The notes under the pieces are model-generated. The model did not search any database. It was not told the DNA's origin and was given only the letters and a program-made list of their open reading frames with translations. Shown in pieces: positions 42,027-57,176 of a DNA stretch of 64,000 nt. This DNA comes from Isoetes taiwanensis (lineage: Eukaryota; Streptophyta; Lycopodiopsida; Isoetales; Isoetaceae): contig JAJEKV010000030.1 in assembly GCA_021234155.1 (NCBI GenBank), positions 4,134,050 to 4,198,049 of the forward strand, written 5' to 3'. Position 1 is the first letter of the stretch. Each line of letters starts with the position of its first letter. The position numbers and the translations under genes were made by a program.

Positions 42027-43481
42027 CTAGTTATAGTGCCCGGCGTTGCCGGGCTTTAGTAATAATTTGAAGAGGGCGTTTGGTGGAACTACATTAATAA
42101 GTGTAAACAACCATCTGTAGAAAATTATAGATTCGATCTCGATTGAACTATAGAATTTTAAAGTACATTGGTTTAGTTTATATGATGCTTCTACCGAAAT
42201 GATTTTATGGTTAGGGCAAGCTTTAGGGAACGTATATGTAGAATTGGTGTATCTATTTTGATGCACATTTTTTTAGTTATATGTCTCCTATGGCACAATG
42301 TCATGCCCTATATGACGTACCTTCATTAAAAAATACAGAAAGATTCATGTTATTTCATGAGGATGTACAGTTGTTATGGTAGTCTTACAAATTACGAAGG
42401 GGAATGATATGGCAATTGCACCCTCGTAATTAACTCTTTGCTTGTGTTAAGAAGTCGAGGTGTCCGATGAGAATAGTTTGTCTCGGATATTATGTGGAAG
42501 GGGGGTATAGAACGTTGCATATTTGCATAATGTTATGCTTTTAAATTCCAATCTAAGCATTTAAAATCCAATCTAGTTGAAGTGTTAGTTTCAGTTACAC
42601 CTAGGAATTTAGGTGGAGGGTGGGAGGCATGGATTTGTAGATGGTAGATGCCTAGGCCTGCATTGGGTAGGCTCATGGTTAGTAACATGCCACTTGCATC
42701 ATTGTTACAATTGGAAAAAAATCACATGCTCAAATGTTGCAAATTATCTCAAATGTAATCAAGCAAATACAGTTAAACTCTCTTAAAGTCATTCTAATTT
42801 ACACCTAATGACATAACTTTAGTCTATAATTCACAAAGATGTATTACTCGCAACATTCATTCTGCAATCACAAAAATGTTTCACTCAATGAATGCGAACC
42901 TGCTAAAAGTTTTCACAAAGTGATAGGCCTAGGAAGAATGGAACTGCAAACTTTAATAAAAGTAAACTTCAAGGTTTCAGGTTAGAATATTGCTTCCATG
43001 ATCAATCGACTAACTTATATTAGGCAGAATCTTGAAAATAAAGAAAATAATAAGGTGCAGAGTAAAAATACCTAGATCCATGGGAAAAAAGGCATATCTA
43101 TATGCCATTAAGTAAAGGCATTTAAAAATTGGTTGAGATCTTCTCGCAAGAAGAACTCAAATGGGGCTGCAAAAGATATTGCCTATATCCCACAAAGATG
43201 CAATCAGGAATGCCTGACACGCCCATGTAAGATAGTTGTTAGTAATCAGGAACACCTTGACACGCCCATGTAAGATAGTTGTTAGTTTTTTGATGAGTAG
43301 CCATAGAACAAACATAAATTTGATATTTTCATATCTGTTACTTATCCAAATAGTCAACACAATTACTTAGAGAAACCCAAGTGGGAAAATTCACACTTAC
43401 AGCAAGGATATAGTACCGTTTTGGAGTTGGATCTACAATATATATACACATTAAAATTAGCAAGTAATAAAACTCTACTGC

Positions 43482-44288
43482 TCACATTTTGATAAAACTT
43501 ACATATGTAAACTTTCTTGCTTCATTCGCTATCCTAGACAGGGCTTCTGGGAGGTATTTTTTTTGCTGCTCATTCCAGAACTGCTTTCCCTTGTTCAAAA
43601 GCTGGAGGTTTTCTGCTATGGACTTTCTTATAGTTGGCATTCTCTTTCCCCCTTCCCTTGGAAATAACTTGCTGTAATATGTCAAAGGTCTATGGTCTGA
43701 GAAATCTTCATATTCCATGTGGATGCCTAGTGCCCCGCCCTTCTGCGAAAACCATCTGCTTGCATAATATCTGTCCAGCCTTTCCTGCATTCCGTCCACT
43801 TTGGACTTCCATGTGAAGTAGGGGAGGTGTTGTGTGAAGTTCTCACTAAGAAAGCAATCTGCTATACCCCATGTGAAAAGAATATCATCCCATGCTCTTT
43901 GTTCCCTGTCCGTTGTTGTTATGGTCTGAGATCCTCCTATTCTATCTGCCAAATCCTCTATTTGGTTGAAGTCCCCCAGCAGAATTAGGCCATCCAGCTC
44001 TTGAGGTATTTTCATATAGAGGGCTTCCCAGAAGGCTGCCCTGTCTGCAGGAGTATGGGGGGCATAAATGTTGACTATAGCCAGAGTTTCATCGCCCAGC
44101 TCAAAGACTACAATTTGGGCCCGCCCTTTTATCAGAATCTCATGCTTACTTATCAGACTTTCCCATCTTGGGCCAACCACCATTAAGTGCCTCCACTCGG
44201 CCTTACATTGTAAATCTCTGCTGGGTTCCAGAAGTGGGTCCCTGAGGAGATTTTCCTTCTCTCTGTCCAGGCCCCTGAACATCTAGCT
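43482..44288 (-). pseudogene. LINE endonuclease fragment, copy 2, uninterrupted
   Basis: Reads 266 codons from 44,282 to a stop at 43,482, including REKENLLRDPLLEPSRDLQ before the GDFN and SDH motifs described for copy 1. It lacks the extra base that breaks copy 1. No reverse transcriptase follows. Confidence 0.8.
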
Positions 44289-44432
44289 TAAGATGCAACT
44301 TTTGTATGAGTGATGTACATATGCATTGCTCCTGGACTCTTGTGATAGTGCTAGTTCAAAACAACAAATTGTATAATAAATATATAGTGCGATATGAATT
44401 GAACATGCTCATGAATAGATTGTACTTTTGAA

Positions 44433-45254
44433 CACGGCCTGAGATGGTCACCAGCATAAATATTTGGCCATTCAGAAGCATCATGCTGCATTGCTTTTAA
44501 ATGACCTGCAAGTAGGTTAATCATTCATAACTTTTGTGTCAAATTTTCCATCCAGATTTAAAGCATCCAGATTGCAAACCAACTGCCAAGTACCTGTGAG
44601 AATTGACAACCGAAATATACTCAAAGCCCGAGGGGCCTGCAAGCTTCACAGAGGGAAATGACCTAGGAATCACAGCTAGCTCTCCAGATCTTATCTCCCT
44701 TTCCAGGGCTCTCTCACCATTGTTCCTCACTATTTCAAGCTTTCCAGTTCTTCTAGTCACGTGGATGACTTGGTGACCATTGTGAAAATAATTTGGAGCA
44801 ATCATGGCACCCTGCATCATCAAAACAGCCATAAGTCCTACTAAAAAATTAAAAACAACAAAATACTAAAACTCAAATTTTACCGTCTCAAGCTTCACAC
44901 AATAGCCTCCAAGCCCAACATGAGCCAGAACTGGAATCTTCTGACTACTCAGTTCCCTGAAATCCCCTCCTTGATGCACTTTCGCAGTTCTGGATATGCA
45001 TGGCCCAGCTTGATACAGCAACCTAGCAGAAGCACCTGCAATTGGGCCAGCCCCTGAAGAGGCCAGTTTCCTCATCTGCCTCCTCTTTTCCTCAGAGTAG
45101 CATAATTCCTTCCTCTTGTTGACCCTGTAGCAACCTCTCCATAGTCTCTCTTCCTATGTTCCATGCATGAGCAAGGATTTCCACTGAGAAACCCCTGATC
45201 AAAGCCTTGAAGGACTCTTTCCTCCTCTCTCCTCAGTTTGCTCTTGCTCCTCAT
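44433..45254 (-). pseudogene. Legumin-type cupin fragment, copy 2
   Basis: Exon A is better preserved than in copy 1 and reads LLYQAGPCISRTAKVHQGGD, FRELSSQKIPVLAHVGLGGY and CVKLET to the intron donor. That matches the start of a legumin C-terminal barrel. A frame change remains near 45,095. Exon B (ending at 44,832 or just before) is unchanged in sequence. Confidence 0.7.
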
Positions 45255-47338
45255 CTCTAGAGCGGGTTCCCAAGATAGAGAATGCCTATAAAAATCATAG
45301 AAGTATTGTTCAAAACCTAAAAGAAGAATTTAAATCATCAACAAATGAGTCAACTAACATCCTTAGAATCACAAATTAAAGCAATGAAACCAAGGATGAA
45401 TATCCCAAGGATAAGTCAAGTGTTAAACCAAGGATGAACATCCCAAACATATAATAATATAATCAAGTCAAATTGTTTCAGTCGAGTCAAAAATATACCA
45501 GCAAAATAAATTGGCTATAGGCATCAAATCACACACTGGTAAATAAACTGGTAAGGATGAGCATCCCAAACATTGAATTAAGCCAAGTCATAACAAACGC
45601 CCAACAAAAGAAACCAACAAACTGGTCTATTGTCTCCCAGGTTTCATAAATCAACAAAAATAGAACAGAACATCATATTCAAAAATAAGGAAAGCTGACA
45701 CAGCTTACGCGAAATCGCTCTCCTTGTGCCCTCCTTCGGCTTTGAAGATGCCCTATTGAAATAAGCTGAGTATCGTTCCTTCCACTATTATAAAACCATG
45801 TAGTGAACAATGCCTTCACAAAGGAGCCATCACTTTTCTTCTCAATTTTGGTCTACAAAATCATGAAGAATAATAATTCTAGTGCCATAATCAACAAAGC
45901 AACTAAAAGGATAAATAATGCTAGTGCCATAATCAACAAATCAACTAATGGTTTGTATATACATGTGGAAGCTTTTAACTTTTCAGAAAACAATCAAGTT
46001 CCATAGAATCAGTCAAGCTAAATAATCACTTCGAGACTGCTCGAACCCTGAGCTGAATCATGAGAAACAAAATGGCTGCATCACGTAAATGGCTGCAGCA
46101 CGATGTAACATTGAACTGACATGATTGTCCAATGGAGAAAAAGAATGACCAGAGTTAGTGGTGGGGATTCAAACTGCAGCTTCTTGTGCCTTGTAAAAGC
46201 TGCATTTTCAAAATGTTTCAGACTTCAAATCAAAGAAGATCAAAACCTGGCAATTCAAACTCCCATCACAAAGCTACAACCAGCCTTTACACAAAATATT
46301 CACACAAAACCAATGAGGCATGTTGACAATAAGACAAAAACCAGACTTCCAGCAACTCCTGACTCCAAGCTGCTAGAAATAGAAGGTAATACTTTGTAGC
46401 AATTACATTAGGTTTTTCCAAGCTTTTTCTTCTACTCTATCATCCACAATCGTCACAAAAATATACACATACAAAAGAAAAAAAAAAAGGAGACAGTATG
46501 CTCACCATAGGAATAATGGCCACAGATAAAACCTTGAAAGATCTAACAAATCTTATACATTACATCTGAGCAACATAATAGCAGAATCTAAAATGTGATT
46601 GAGCTTCCATATACCCTTCTACAAAAATAGGAAATAAAAGAGAGCAATAGAATAGAATATGAATTTGAGAGAGCGCAATAGAAATATGATACATACCAGA
46701 AATAGAGCTGGTTGATCTTGCCTTTGAATTCCTTAAATTTCCTTATCAAAACTGCCGATGGCATCAGAAAAGATCTGTTGAATCAGACAAAATATGATGC
46801 TAAATAAAAAGGAGACAGAGATAAGATAGCTAAAACTTAATCATAATGCAGAAGGCAGTACCTCTGCAATTCAATCTTGTGGACATCAATTATTTGGAAG
46901 AACAATTGGAGCGGCCATCTTATGCAGATCAATAGCATCACCGGAATATTTGCTAAAGCAAGGGCACAATATTTGGGAGTTCGGCGGGACATGCTCACTC
47001 AAAACCTTTTACCTGGCAGTCCAAATCCGACCGAACTCGTGCTGCAGAACACCAGGAATTTTTTTGAAGTCGATTACGTGGCCTCCTTGCCATGCAGTCT
47101 CGGCCAAAAGAATGAAGTCTAAACCCCCAATCAAAGTAAAGGAAAAATGCTCGATTTTTGGAAGATCGAAGTTTTGTTTCCGGCGTTCAAAATTCCCAAA
47201 ATCTTAGAAAATCGGGCTAAAAAAATTCCAAAAATATTTTTCATCAGATCGGAAAAAGCCAAATTAACAAGATTATTTATTATTTATATTTATATCTATA
47301 AGAGGGATCATGTTTCTATAGAAAACGTATGAAGGTCA

Positions 47339-48435
47339 TTTGATGGAGCGTCAAAGTGGCACCACAATCATAAACCACAATTTTTTCCTTTTCAGTCCCA
47401 TCACTCTGATCCAACACCGTCTTCCATAAAAGATCGTGACAACGGGTGATTGAAGACAACCAACAAACTTGATCATCGAAGTGTTGAAGCAGATGCAAGG
47501 ATCTGTTTGTGAAAATATAGCCTCCATTCTCCTCACGAGCATGCCATACTTGTAACTCATTCCACATCAAAGCAAGCTGTTACCATGAAATTTTGCCCAT
47601 GTGTTGGAATAACCTCATGTCTATCACGCGAGGATGGCCATATCTCTCCATTCTCCTCACAATCATGTCCATACCTATCATATTCTTATCTATCTCCTGA
47701 ACCCCATCAGTTACCTCAAAGATAAATTTCTTTCTTGACCAAACATCTGCATCAACATTGTATATGTGTATCTCACCTAGACAAATATCCAAAAAGTATA
47801 TAGAATCTCCAATGCAGGTTTCATCTACTACATAACCTTTAATAGAATTGGCACTCCCACACCATTCCCTTTCTTTGGATCGATATATTAAAAGGGAGTT
47901 CTCTTTTCCAGGTGAATTCAGGGAGAGGATAACATCGTAACTATGACTTAATTCACCCAAGTGAACATACAAGTGTTTGACATAGGCACCTTGTTTGATG
48001 TTGTCCTTGGATAGATGAAGAACATCCTTAGGATGAGAAAAGGCTGGAATGGCTCAAGCAGGATATATCTCATACTCTCTACCTGTATTGATACAAACAC
48101 ACAAGAGACCATGAGAGGATGCACACTTTATGTCATGCCTGTCATCTTCATTGTATATGTAAGTTGTAAATTCCTTAATTTCTTCCAAGACGTCTGAGCA
48201 CACCATGTGCGAGGCAGATGATCAAGAATATCCACACACGACACACGAAACATCTAAGGATTTATCCAAACAGCATAGTATTTTATGATTGCATGCGGGT
48301 TTCTTTCCCAAAAGGCATCGAGAATGGATTCGTTCATACCGGTCCTTGGAAGCCATTGAGAAACAAGCCAAATCCAAAGGCTTATCTAGCGAGAAGGACC
48401 CTTGAGACTCCAAAAGTTAGATTTGTGCATGGTAA
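47339..48435 (-). pseudogene. F-box gene main part, copy 2
   Basis: Same reading as copy 1 with the shared frameshift and 14-bp deletion. It has extra breaks near 47,575, 47,625, 48,055 and 48,240 (an added 'acacacga'), so it is more broken than copy 1. Confidence 0.7.
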
Positions 48436-49351
48436 CCATATGCTATCTTGACTTTCTTTGTCTTGACTTTGCCATGTGAAAAAGTTCAATTAACATAAAA
48501 TAGGAAAGCTTTACTTAGAAAAAGGCTTGGACATGCTAAAAATATCTCAGTTTGTTGGAAATAATCGGAATAGACTTTTGTCCATGTCTTTGTCATAGTT
48601 TGTTGTTCCGCGGGCTGTACACTTATTATGTAAAACAATTTAGATAAAATTCTGCCCTCGGCGTCGATGGCGCCATGCCCGCGTGTACGCATTCAAACCA
48701 CGAAAGTGAAATATTTTCTCTGTTTCTTCCCAGCGGTTGCGTTTTACGGCTGCTCAGGCTATTTCACATCTGGTCGAGGAGATTTACCGGGCATTCTCGA
48801 CACTTTACCCGGTGATTCGAAGATCTACCCGCATTCTCGGGCTTTACCCGGTGATTTTAAAGAGTTTTCTTGTCGCGAATTTTATCTAAATTGTTTCCAT
48901 ATTCTGGGAATGTTGCTTTAGGCAACGATACGGCATAAACTCATGCCTCAGCGTCGGCATGGTTGACATGCGAGAATGTTACCTAAACTCTTCTCTATCT
49001 ATAAATTTATTACATGTAAGGTTTGTAAGGTTTAGATGGTTTATGTCAGGTATTGTACTTTTTTTAGTATGGAAATAGAGCAAAATGGAGTCTTTGTTTC
49101 TCCTGTATTCATGGACGGATTTGTGCGCCCTTGGAGTGCCCAACCATGCCTAGGATGTAGCTGAATTGATTTAGAAGATAAGACTTGCTTGGTTTGGACT
49201 CGGAAATCCCTTTACATGGCGATTTCGGGTCTGTGTGAATGTATAAAGTTGGAGCTTGGAGACGTCTGCTCAGCATCGACTGTCATTTTCTTTCTCTGTT
49301 GTGCTTTGCTTGTTCAGGGTTAATTCCTTTGTGTCTGTTTACCATCTGCCT

Positions 49352-49984
49352 ATGAGGAGGGCAGCTAGGAGGGGCGGGCTATGAAATGCCAGGCGGGGCT
49401 CCTCACGGGATTTCGGTGCGGATGCAGCCCGGGCATGTGGTTGAGGATGAGGTAACTAGCCTTATAGATGTTAGTGTAGACTTGCGGACGGCTGGCATGG
49501 ATGCTTCTCCTGAGTATTATGACATGCTGGTTAAATTTTGTGAGATGGACTATATTAGGGGGTTGCGAGAGAGGGAGGGAGTGATCTTGATCTCTTTCAT
49601 TTCTAGTGTGTTTTTAGACTATCCCTGAAGTCTCCCAGACTTGTGAACTTGGCTGTAAAGAGATGATTTGGAAGGGGATCAAAGAAGCCTATCGGGGTAG
49701 TTCTTGTGTGCAAAGCACTGAAGAACACTAGACTCCATTGCTTTGAGGGCTTAATTGGATAGTGCATGAAAGACATGGGTAAGCCACACTTTAGGCTGCA
49801 CACCAAGAACGTTCGAAAAAGCGGGTTGGGGAAAGATTTGTATTTGTTGTATGGTGTTGGAGACGTAAAGCATGTAGTTGTTCTAGACAACAAGAACATC
49901 TTGGGAAAGGCTCTTCCGATTAGGGAGTTGAGGCGCATTGATGCGATGGTGAGGTGGCATAATGCTGTCATGAATAACAATTAG
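49352..49984 (+). pseudogene. HUH/Rep-like pseudogene, copy 2
   Basis: Keeps the GYCMKD motif region (GLIGY-stretch shows one A/G change), the TAG in the FHF-stop-CV motif and the TGA in VKR-stop-FG, showing that these lesions predate the duplication. The N-terminal frame differs by small changes. The stop is at 49,984. Confidence 0.45.
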
Positions 49985-51309
49985 GTACTGCTTTCTTTTA
50001 TTGCTTTCTTGTGTTGAATCTTTTTGTACAGGTCTGTTGCATTGTGTGAAGAAAAAAAAGTATGAAATCTGAAAAGTATACCTCAGAACTGTTTGTGTAT
50101 TTGGAAATTTAAAAAAAAAAAAAAAAAAAACTTTGTTTGATTGGAAAAAGAAAGGATTTCTAATTGGCTTTCATTGCTTGCGTTGCTCATGAGGATAGTG
50201 ATTTGGAAAAAAGAAAATAAAATAGGAGGGAGAATGGCTGTATGTATGCATGTGCACTTGCACGGGATTAGCCCCTGCCCTTTAAGGGCGGCCAGGCTAT
50301 TTGGATCTATGCAATGCGCAGGGGGTTCAAATCCCCAAGCCTGTGTATTGCTTTCTATTCATATGACCTCTAGATGGAATGTTGATGATGTGGCAAAGTT
50401 GGTTGTAAGGGAATGATGGCATTGATGTAGAGTGCAGACTGTTTGGGCGTGATCTATAAGCTCTTAATATAGACTGGTGACTTTTTGGGCGCGATCCACA
50501 AGTTGTGGCACCATATATAGAATTGGCTTTATGTGGTATCTCATTATTATTGGGGATTGAATTGCCAAATTAGCATGTTGCTAATTTTGAGTCAAGGCAT
50601 ATGAAATATGTTCTTCAATGGTTGTTAAACACCCTTAGGAATAGGGCCACATAAGTGTTTGACCCCAGCCCTTGCTGAGGTGTATGAATGGGATGCTCCT
50701 AAAGGGAATATTCCTTAATATATTCTCCCATCAATGCTTGGGGAATTACTTACTGGGTTCCATCAACCTAAAAGTGAGACGTCCACTTTTGTTAACATGT
50801 CATTTGTCTTTTATTGCCTAGTTCTATTTACAGTTCCTCCAAATCTGGAGTCGGTTCCAGAAGCAAACATGGCGATGCATAGATGTTATTTTGGCATTGC
50901 TCATTGTATAAGGGTTTGGTCACATGATGCCGTCTAATAGGGATTATTAATATGATCTTATCAAACTAAGGGTTCCCGTTTGAAGAAAAGAGCGGAAGAA
51001 AGAAAATTTGGCCCATGTTATCCGTGGAGGATTGCTGCCAAGTGCTATAAAATCATCCACCTATCCTCATCTTTGAAATCCACATTGGCCGGCCATGTTT
51101 TTCAACCCGTCACGAGGGGCCCGTTGAGCGGTTGCTATCAAAGAGGCGTCTTCCTGTCAAAATTTAGCATGTGACTTCTTCTATTTCTATCATTAGCGAC
51201 ATCACGAACCACATTTGACATCATCATGTGACCGAACCCTAAGAATCAAGGTTTTATCAATACAAAGCTTACGGTATTTTGTCCATATTATTATGGTATT
51301 CTTGTATCA

Positions 51310-54300
51310 AAGCGAGGGAGATCGATGTAGGTAAGGCTGTCGGTGTTGTCTTTGTGAAAGAATGGGTAAAATACATAAGCTCTCACATGATAATGCATTA
51401 TATTGGTTCATTAAGTTGCAAGGCAAGCTTAGAGAAAAGGGTTTATGGCACATTGTGTCAGCGATGAGAGTCAATGCTCAATTCCCAAAGGGGCCCAATG
51501 CTCACTGCGGCTCGGATAGTAAAAGGTGAGCGAAAATCTAGAAGCGATTGAAGCATCATGAAGGGAAGAAGCAAGCCCTCCTTCAAGATCAAATGAGAAG
51601 CGACTCTCTCGAATCTTGAAAAAACATTTCTCACAACAAGCCAATCTCTATTCAGTGGTATACATATCCAAGATCAAGATCAAGGTACATTAGCTAAACT
51701 TTCTGAGGCATGGAAACAAGGCTTGAGGATGATCTCATTTTCAAGATCAAAGGCATTTGTGCTTGACTTAAAATACCTTCAACAATGTTAAGAACTTGAT
51801 AAGATCAGCAGAGCATGTGGGGATAGAATGGGCATGTCAACAAATGCGTAATGCATGTCAACAAACCTTAATGGAGGAGATCAACCCGGTCGGGGGAGGA
51901 GCTAAGAAGGGGAAGGCAAAAAAATGGCCAAACATTTATAAGAAAGCAAGATGGGCCCGAAACTTCATAAAGTGCTTCAATCGTAACAAATTTGGCCACA
52001 TTGCTAAGGACTGCCTCGAGCATGGCAAGTGAAAGAGAAGGCAAAATTTAATTTAATTTATTAAATAGCTCTCTTAGGGCCTATGAAGAGGCCATGGAGC
52101 CTGAGTACAAATATCATCATAGTTTCAACAAAAATGAGCGATGTGCATCCACTGTTTTGAAATATGATCCTAAGTCTAAAGGAGATAAAGTAAACAAGGA
52201 AGAAAAATCTACTGCATGAATATCAAACTTCCTTCTGATATCTTCATATGCCAAGCAAGATGTAAATACGTGGAGCTCATCCTCTACACTTTTTGTGTCA
52301 CATAACTTGCACAACCGATCCTCAATAGGAGTTTTGGACCAACGACCTGTCTCGACCTCCAATGTGAGAGCTGGTTCTATAGCGGGCTATGATACGTTTG
52401 AATGCGAGGAGGGATTTAGATACTCTGGGCTTTGATATACCATTATCTGATTAACATGCCTCTTATAATGCTCCATTCTACTACTAGGCTCCGCCCACAT
52501 ACGCTCAATGGCTAGCTGCTCTACCAAAGAACGCGCATCCTTCTTATTGTCAGGCCAGTTTGAATCTGTTATTCCCCATTTACCTGCCCATTCTTTGAGA
52601 TCCATGACCATCCTTGATTGCACGAGGCCATCATTGCCACATTTGATACCCGGTCTTGGATTGTTCCCCGACCTATTCACAAAATTAACCGCTTTGAAAG
52701 AGTGCTTCCACCTCGGTGAACATCCCTCCCTCGACCAACATGATGGCGTGGGGTTTGCCCTTTTATACCAAGCTCCTCTCTCAAAAATGTCTTCTGAACG
52801 TGCTCAATTTGTATCCATAGTTTAGGCTGAGATACTGGGTTTCCCATATGGGGGCCCCATATAGTACTATTATGCGCACGAGTTTTTAAGCAGGATCCTC
52901 TTGAGCCCCCAATCATTATAAGGCCGCTTTACGCACTTTCTCATCATGTTGTACCACGGCCATCTTGCCTCTGTAAACCCTTTGTTTATACACTCCTTCC
53001 AATTATATTTGGGCGAGAAGTCTATCCCAAGATATTTATAGTGCTCAAGCTGTCTCAGTTATGTCTACGATATGTAAACATTGGTCTATTAGGGTCCCAA
53101 AGACCATGATTTTTGACTTGGCAATGTTAAGCGCCATATGCTTTACATTGCAAAAGGTCTCCAGATGAACCAAATGGCACTGAAGAACATACTTCTTATT
53201 GGCAATCAGCACAACATCATCACGCATACGGGGAGTAATTGAATCAAATAGGTTAGAGTTTTGTACACGTTAGCGAGTGTACCTCAAGCCATTCATCAGT
53301 TCATCAACAAAGAGCCGAACAAGGTTGGAGAAAGGGGGCATACTGGCGTACACCAATGGTGCTCTTAATTGGTTACGGTAAGTCCCCGAGAGAAAGTTTT
53401 ATGAGAACCTCAGGTATAGGCTGAGGCGCATTTCGATCTCACCGCGGGACCCTTGATCGAACCATTCTTTTCCATAAGTCTTTTCGATACCATGTCGAAT
53501 GCCTTAGAGAAATCAATGAATGCAATGTATAAAGCTATTGAGACCTTTGCCTTTTCTATGAGCACCGGTGTGAGCATGTGATCCAAAGTGTTATAATACT
53601 TCACGAATCACAGCGAAAGCGTGACCTTTTGTCATTTAATTCAGCCCGGACACTTAATTTCCTTTCTAAGAGGCTGCCCAAAATCTTGGCAAAATATTAC
53701 CAATCAAAATAGTTCTATAATTGCTGACTTATTTTACGTCCCTTGCCTTATGAATAGGATGGACCCTATTCATCTTCCATTTGGTAGCCGGTTTGTACAC
53801 TAGAGTTAATCATTTGTGTAGGCGGAACAATGTCTTTGAACCCCCATTTAAGCGACTCGCATATGCCATCAATGTTGTGTGCTTTACCATTACCCATCTC
53901 GATATGGCCTCACGAACTTCATCTTGAGAAAACAAATCTACCTCGCACTTATTTGAAATTGGCATGCCCTCGGCATTTTCCTTTTCATAAATATCTCTTA
54001 CAAATTTAGCCAAAACGGCTTGAGTCCAAATTTGGCTGGTGCATTTTTTTGCTACGCAACATGTTCGAAACTTTTTGGAGACTTTTTAAAAGCTGGTTAC
54101 TAAGTTGTATCGCCTTACATTTTAAGTAGGTGCATTTTTGGATCTTAGAAGTCTTTTATACCAAAAGCTGGTTTAGGATACAATGTCTTGGCGGTTTGGA
54201 CCGTGCTTCACTACATTCTTTGTCCCTCGCATTGCAAAGGTGCGCCTTTGATGCATCTCTTTGTGTGGCCAAATGTCTTGTATGCAGCTTCTAGCGATGG

Positions 54301-57065
54301 CGTGTGAATGTTGCGGCATCTTCTTCGAATACCGACCAGCGGACCCCATCAAGCACCCTTTCAATTGCACATTTGTATGCTTTAGCATGCTTGTAATCCA
54401 CTCTTAGCCTAGGCTGAAAAAAACATTTGTAAAATCCATTTCAAGTTTAGTTTTGAGTACTTCTGGCGCCAAAAGGTAAATGATGCGATTCGGCAACTTC
54501 TCACCTATGGTGCATTCTTAGACCAAATTCAAGTTCATTGCCAAAAGATAATCAGCTTGATCTTTGGAGCCTGCATGATTCATACAAATAAACTTGCGGG
54601 AAGCGGAAAAGCAACTCAAACCATTTATAATCTTTAAATTACACCTTTGTACAAAATTCAATGACAATTCACTTTGTGATTTGATATGATGTCCTCAGAA
54701 TATACGTTGAATGATGAATCCTCTACTTCATCCATTTGCACATTAGCCAAATCTTCATCGTGCATGCACGCTTACAAGCTTCTGAGGGCATTGAAGTAAG
54801 CCTAGGATTAGCACTTCTCAGATTGCTTGATATTTTAAGACATCCATGCCTGGCCGAATGAAAGGATCCCCTACGTCCATGCCATGGCAATTATATATAG
54901 CTGGCGTTCTTGGGAGCAAAGTAGCGGATAGCGGTATAGGTTCGGGCCGGTGGCATTAATTCTCAACGGATATCTTGCTTGTTACTATCTTGTTCAAGGA
55001 TTTGAAACACCAGACAGTTAGCTTCTACCATAGATGGCCACACCCAGAAGCCCCTACCTACTCGGGTTGTTTTCATTCCACACATGGCCTATCGAGGGGC
55101 AAAGCCGGGGATGTCGAGGGAAGGGGCGGCGGTGTTTCCATGTCTGGTGAAAAACAATAAATCATTACGCTTCCAAAGATGCGCTATAGCACCAATTTTG
55201 GTGATTTAGCCCATGTGCATTCCACAAGCACAACTTCAAGGCCCCAAATCCCTATTTTGCATTTTACGTTTGTGATAATTGCCCTACTGCTTTGATCTAG
55301 ATATGCAACCCGGCTGATAACCTTGCCTCTTTTACTTTCAACCACTCCTTTTTCACGATCTTCAATTGAGTTGGTGTCGGATCTTGATCTAACGATTCCT
55401 TTTTCCCCTTTGGGAGCTCCTATTGTTCATAATTCTATCTCGGCTTCTCACGTTCTTAAATTTTACGAGAATAGGTATGTGATATCACGGCTTTCCCCAA
55501 GTAATAGGGCAAAATGTGAAGATTTCGAAAGGAAAACGGGTCATGCTCATAAGGCATCAAGAAAAGTGAATCAAGCGATTGAGGAAGGGAGCTCAGCGGT
55601 GACTTAATGGTGTCTATCTCAAGGGCCTTTGTTGCCCATAGTATGAGATGGATAAAACAGGAGCTCTTAGAAAGCTAGAGCCTGTTCTTTTGTGGATGAT
55701 AAAATGCAATGTCTGGTTGGTTGTGCTTATATGTGCGACAATAAGGAAGGAAACACACTACATAAAGGCAATCATAGATGGTGAAGATGCATGGTGCAAT
55801 TCTAATGGATTGGAAGCAATAGGCACGATGCGAGACAATCCTCACGGGATATGGCTCCTAGATTAGGAGTCGGTGATCACATGACCCAAAGGAAAATTGT
55901 TTCAACAATTCAATGAAGAAGCGAGGGGGCATAACAAAGGTGAAAATATGCAAGGAAAAATTGAATATCAAAGAATATCAAACTGCAGTACTTGAACTAC
56001 CAACTGGAAATGTAGTGCTCAGAAATGCACTCTATGTGTCAGATTTGGAAGGGCATCATATTATCCATCTCCAAAATGGATGATACAAAGTTGTATATGA
56101 CCTTTGGAGGAGGAAAGTGTATCATCAGGGATCAAGGCAAAACTGTCGTTGCCTAAGGAAAAAGATCAGGTAGCTTGTATCAAATAGGCTGGTGTAAGGA
56201 CATCTCCATTGCATTAAATGCCACAACTACAGAAAATAACCTGATATGCCATGAAAGACTCGCACATGTCAATTTCGGTTCCTATAGAGAATGGAACAAC
56301 AAAATTTTATAAGGGGTTGCTAAAAGTAAAAGCTCCCATTGGAATATGTGAAAGAATGTGTTTTGGCTAAAAGGCGGCAGGAAAACCTATCAAAAATGAA
56401 AAGGGTCAATAGTAAAGTAACCCTTGGAGCTAATACATATAGATGTTTGAGGACAAGCTCGCGTTGACTCCCTCGGAGGTTCCACGTATTTTCTCTTGAT
56501 AATAGATGATTGTACAAGAAAGAATTGGGTATATTTCCTTGCTTGTAAGTGTGATGTCTTTGAAAATGGCAGAAATTTTCATTGAAAAGAAAGTGAAAAC
56601 ATTGAGAAGCGATCAAGGGAGAGAATTCATGAGTAATGAGTTTCGTGATTTATTGGAACAATTAGATATCATCCATGAAACCTAAGGGGTGATTGAAAGA
56701 AAGAGCTGAACAGTGATGGAGTGTGCTACATCCATGATGTTGTCTAAAAGCATAGAACTCAAATTACGGGCCGGAAGCAATACATCTGATAGTTCATATT
56801 ATCAATAGGGTTCCCACAAAAGCGGTGACTAATTGTGTTCCTAAGGAAGCTTGGGCGGGCAAGAAACACAATGTGGAGGGTCTAAGATATTTGGTCATTA
56901 TAAACATGTTCATTTATCAAAAGCTAAAAAGAAAGTCGGGCAAACTAGACCCGCATGCAACTCTTGTGATGTTCGGAAAAATATCACAGCTATAAATCAT
57001 TATATTTTGGTCGGATCACTATACAAGTCTACTTTCGTAGCCTTGTATTATAAAGTTATAGCATA
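51310..57065 (+). mobile_element. Ty1-copia remnant, copy 2, with nested LINE
   Basis: Gag zinc knuckle near 51,975-52,015, LINE insertion 52,048-55,507, protease motif near 55,849 and integrase to about 56,960. GGCAAAAT flanks the LINE at 52,040-52,047 and 55,508-55,515. The pol part is partly near-identical to copy 1. Confidence 0.8.
52048..55507 (-). mobile_element. LINE, copy 2
   Basis: Same truncated LINE. The RT, EN and zinc-binding parts are recognisable but riddled with CTG to ACG and CAG to CGG changes and indels, so no long frame survives except at the 3' end (52,117-52,362). Confidence 0.85.
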
Positions 57066-57176
57066 AGTATGTCATGAAGCAAACCCTAATTTGTATGGCT
57101 TAGATCATTTGATTGCATCCATAAGTAGTGATTTATTGCACAACTTCCCACCATGATTGGCCATGCTTTGATCTCT

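Larger units (their letters stand above)
42027..47330 (-). mobile_element. Helitron, copy 2, with 1.1-kb deletion
   Basis: The same 3' terminus (hairpin, CTAG) starts at 42,027. Relative to copy 1 it lacks the equivalent of 3,114-4,229 and, near the 5' end, 16 bases between 'gaggga' and 'tcatgtttctatag'. Almost all else is highly similar. Confidence 0.65.
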